Shown here: one piece after another, positions 29,483-29,804 of the stretch
Layout of the letters: each line of letters begins with the position of its first letter
Position numbering within the stretch: position 1 is the first letter of the stretch
DNA from: an uncultured Phycisphaerales bacterium
GTDB taxonomy: Bacteria > Planctomycetota > Phycisphaerae > WQYP01
Assembly: GCA_903868035.1 (NCBI GenBank)
Contig: CAIPTQ010000203.1
Span: 1-29,804, forward strand
Reading direction: 5' to 3'
DNA: 29,804 nucleotides
Position numbers and translations under genes: made by a program
The notes under the pieces: generated by a model
The model's database searches: none
What the model saw: the letters and a program-made list of their open reading frames with translations, nothing else
What the model was told of the DNA's origin: nothing

Positions 29483-29533
29483 CTAGCTCGTAAGCCCTCT
29501 CCCGCGTGGTGGCCTCTCCTTCAGGAGCATCTC

Positions 29534-29804
29534 ATGCGTATCCGCCTCAGCACCTCCCTCCTCGCTCTCATCCTCGCCGCCGTAATGGCCGGCGCCTTCT
29601 CCGCCTGCCAGCGCCAGCTCGCCCCCACCGGCGACCCCCGCCTCGAAGGCATCCTCCCCCACGAACTGCCCCGCCCCGAGCCTAACATCCTCGCCGACCC
29701 CAACCCCGGCGCCTCCGCCCAACCCACTCCCACCCCCACCCCTCCCCGAACCCGCCCCACCCCTCCCGCCACCACCTCCGGCACCGCTTCCGCCCCCGCC
29801 ACCG
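29534..29804 (+). CDS. Lipoprotein, N-terminal part only (gene runs off the right edge)
   Basis: An open frame from ATG 29534 to the window end with no stop. The signal peptide MRIRLSTSLLALILAAVMAG continues AFSAC, with lipobox FSAC (C25). The mature part is a long proline/threonine-rich stretch (NPGASAQPTPTPTPPRTRPT), probably a spacer from the membrane. An AGGAG ribosome site lies 6 bases before the ATG. The functional domain is outside the window. Confidence 0.65.
   Translation, partial: MRIRLSTSLLALILAAVMAGAFSACQRQLAPTGDPRLEGILPHELPRPEPNILADPNPGASAQPTPTPTPPRTRPTPPATTSGTASAPAT

Overview
The window is GC-rich chromosomal DNA from what looks like a planctomycete, most plausibly class Phycisphaerae. 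Four things suggest this: a pseudopilin with the C-terminal H-x9-DG motif, a futalosine-pathway MqnA, a stand-alone CoaC, and short hairpin and oligomer repeats between genes of a kind I recall from Planctomycetota. No rRNA, tRNA, CRISPR array, transposase or prophage gene is visible. The assignment is inference; no marker tree could be made.

Layout. 1-2.2 kb (minus strand): the start of a secreted protein, a VapBC toxin-antitoxin pair and a GH57 glycoside hydrolase. 2.3-3.7 kb: two small unknown proteins, then about 0.5 kb of repeats. 3.7-6.7 kb: ileS, whose C-terminal zinc site is degenerate. 6.7-12.1 kb (minus): a type IV/II pseudopilin, a GNAT acetyltransferase, a secreted cyclophilin, a one-TM protein and bifunctional hldE. 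12.5-17.4 kb (plus): a secreted CBM-like protein followed by a secreted GH43 enzyme, a HigBA-type toxin-antitoxin pair and a secreted beta-propeller protein. 17.4-19.0 kb: a tiny relic of a DUF255/YyaL gene, a small HExxH protein and a third PIN-toxin module. 19.0-24.5 kb: coaC diverging from an MqnA/MnmE-like-GTPase fusion, then two glycosyltransferases and a DUF971 protein. 24.5-29.8 kb: a lipoprotein gene, a branched-chain amino-acid-type ABC transporter (binding lipoprotein, LivH, fused LivM-LivG) and the start of another lipoprotein gene.

How the genes relate. GH57, GH43 with its CBM-like partner, hldE and the two glycosyltransferases concern polysaccharides and surface glycans. The ABC operon imports branched-chain amino acids or similar solutes. 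CoaC and MqnA belong to coenzyme A and menaquinone synthesis.

The most notable signals run across genes. (1) At least eight genes have a sigma70-like -10 box whose last base lies only 6-8 bases before the start codon, with no Shine-Dalgarno sequence. This implies leaderless transcripts, and all three toxin-antitoxin modules show it, with inverted repeats on or near the promoter. (2) A four-copy hairpin repeat family and a twin-hairpin element keep their stems through paired compensatory substitutions. (3) Perfect or near-perfect heptamer repeats and glycine-rich/poly-G tracts are inserted in frame in several unrelated proteins. (4) MqnA is fused to a degenerate MnmE-like GTPase exactly where removing one T from a T6 run would restore a separate stop/start overlap (ATGA).
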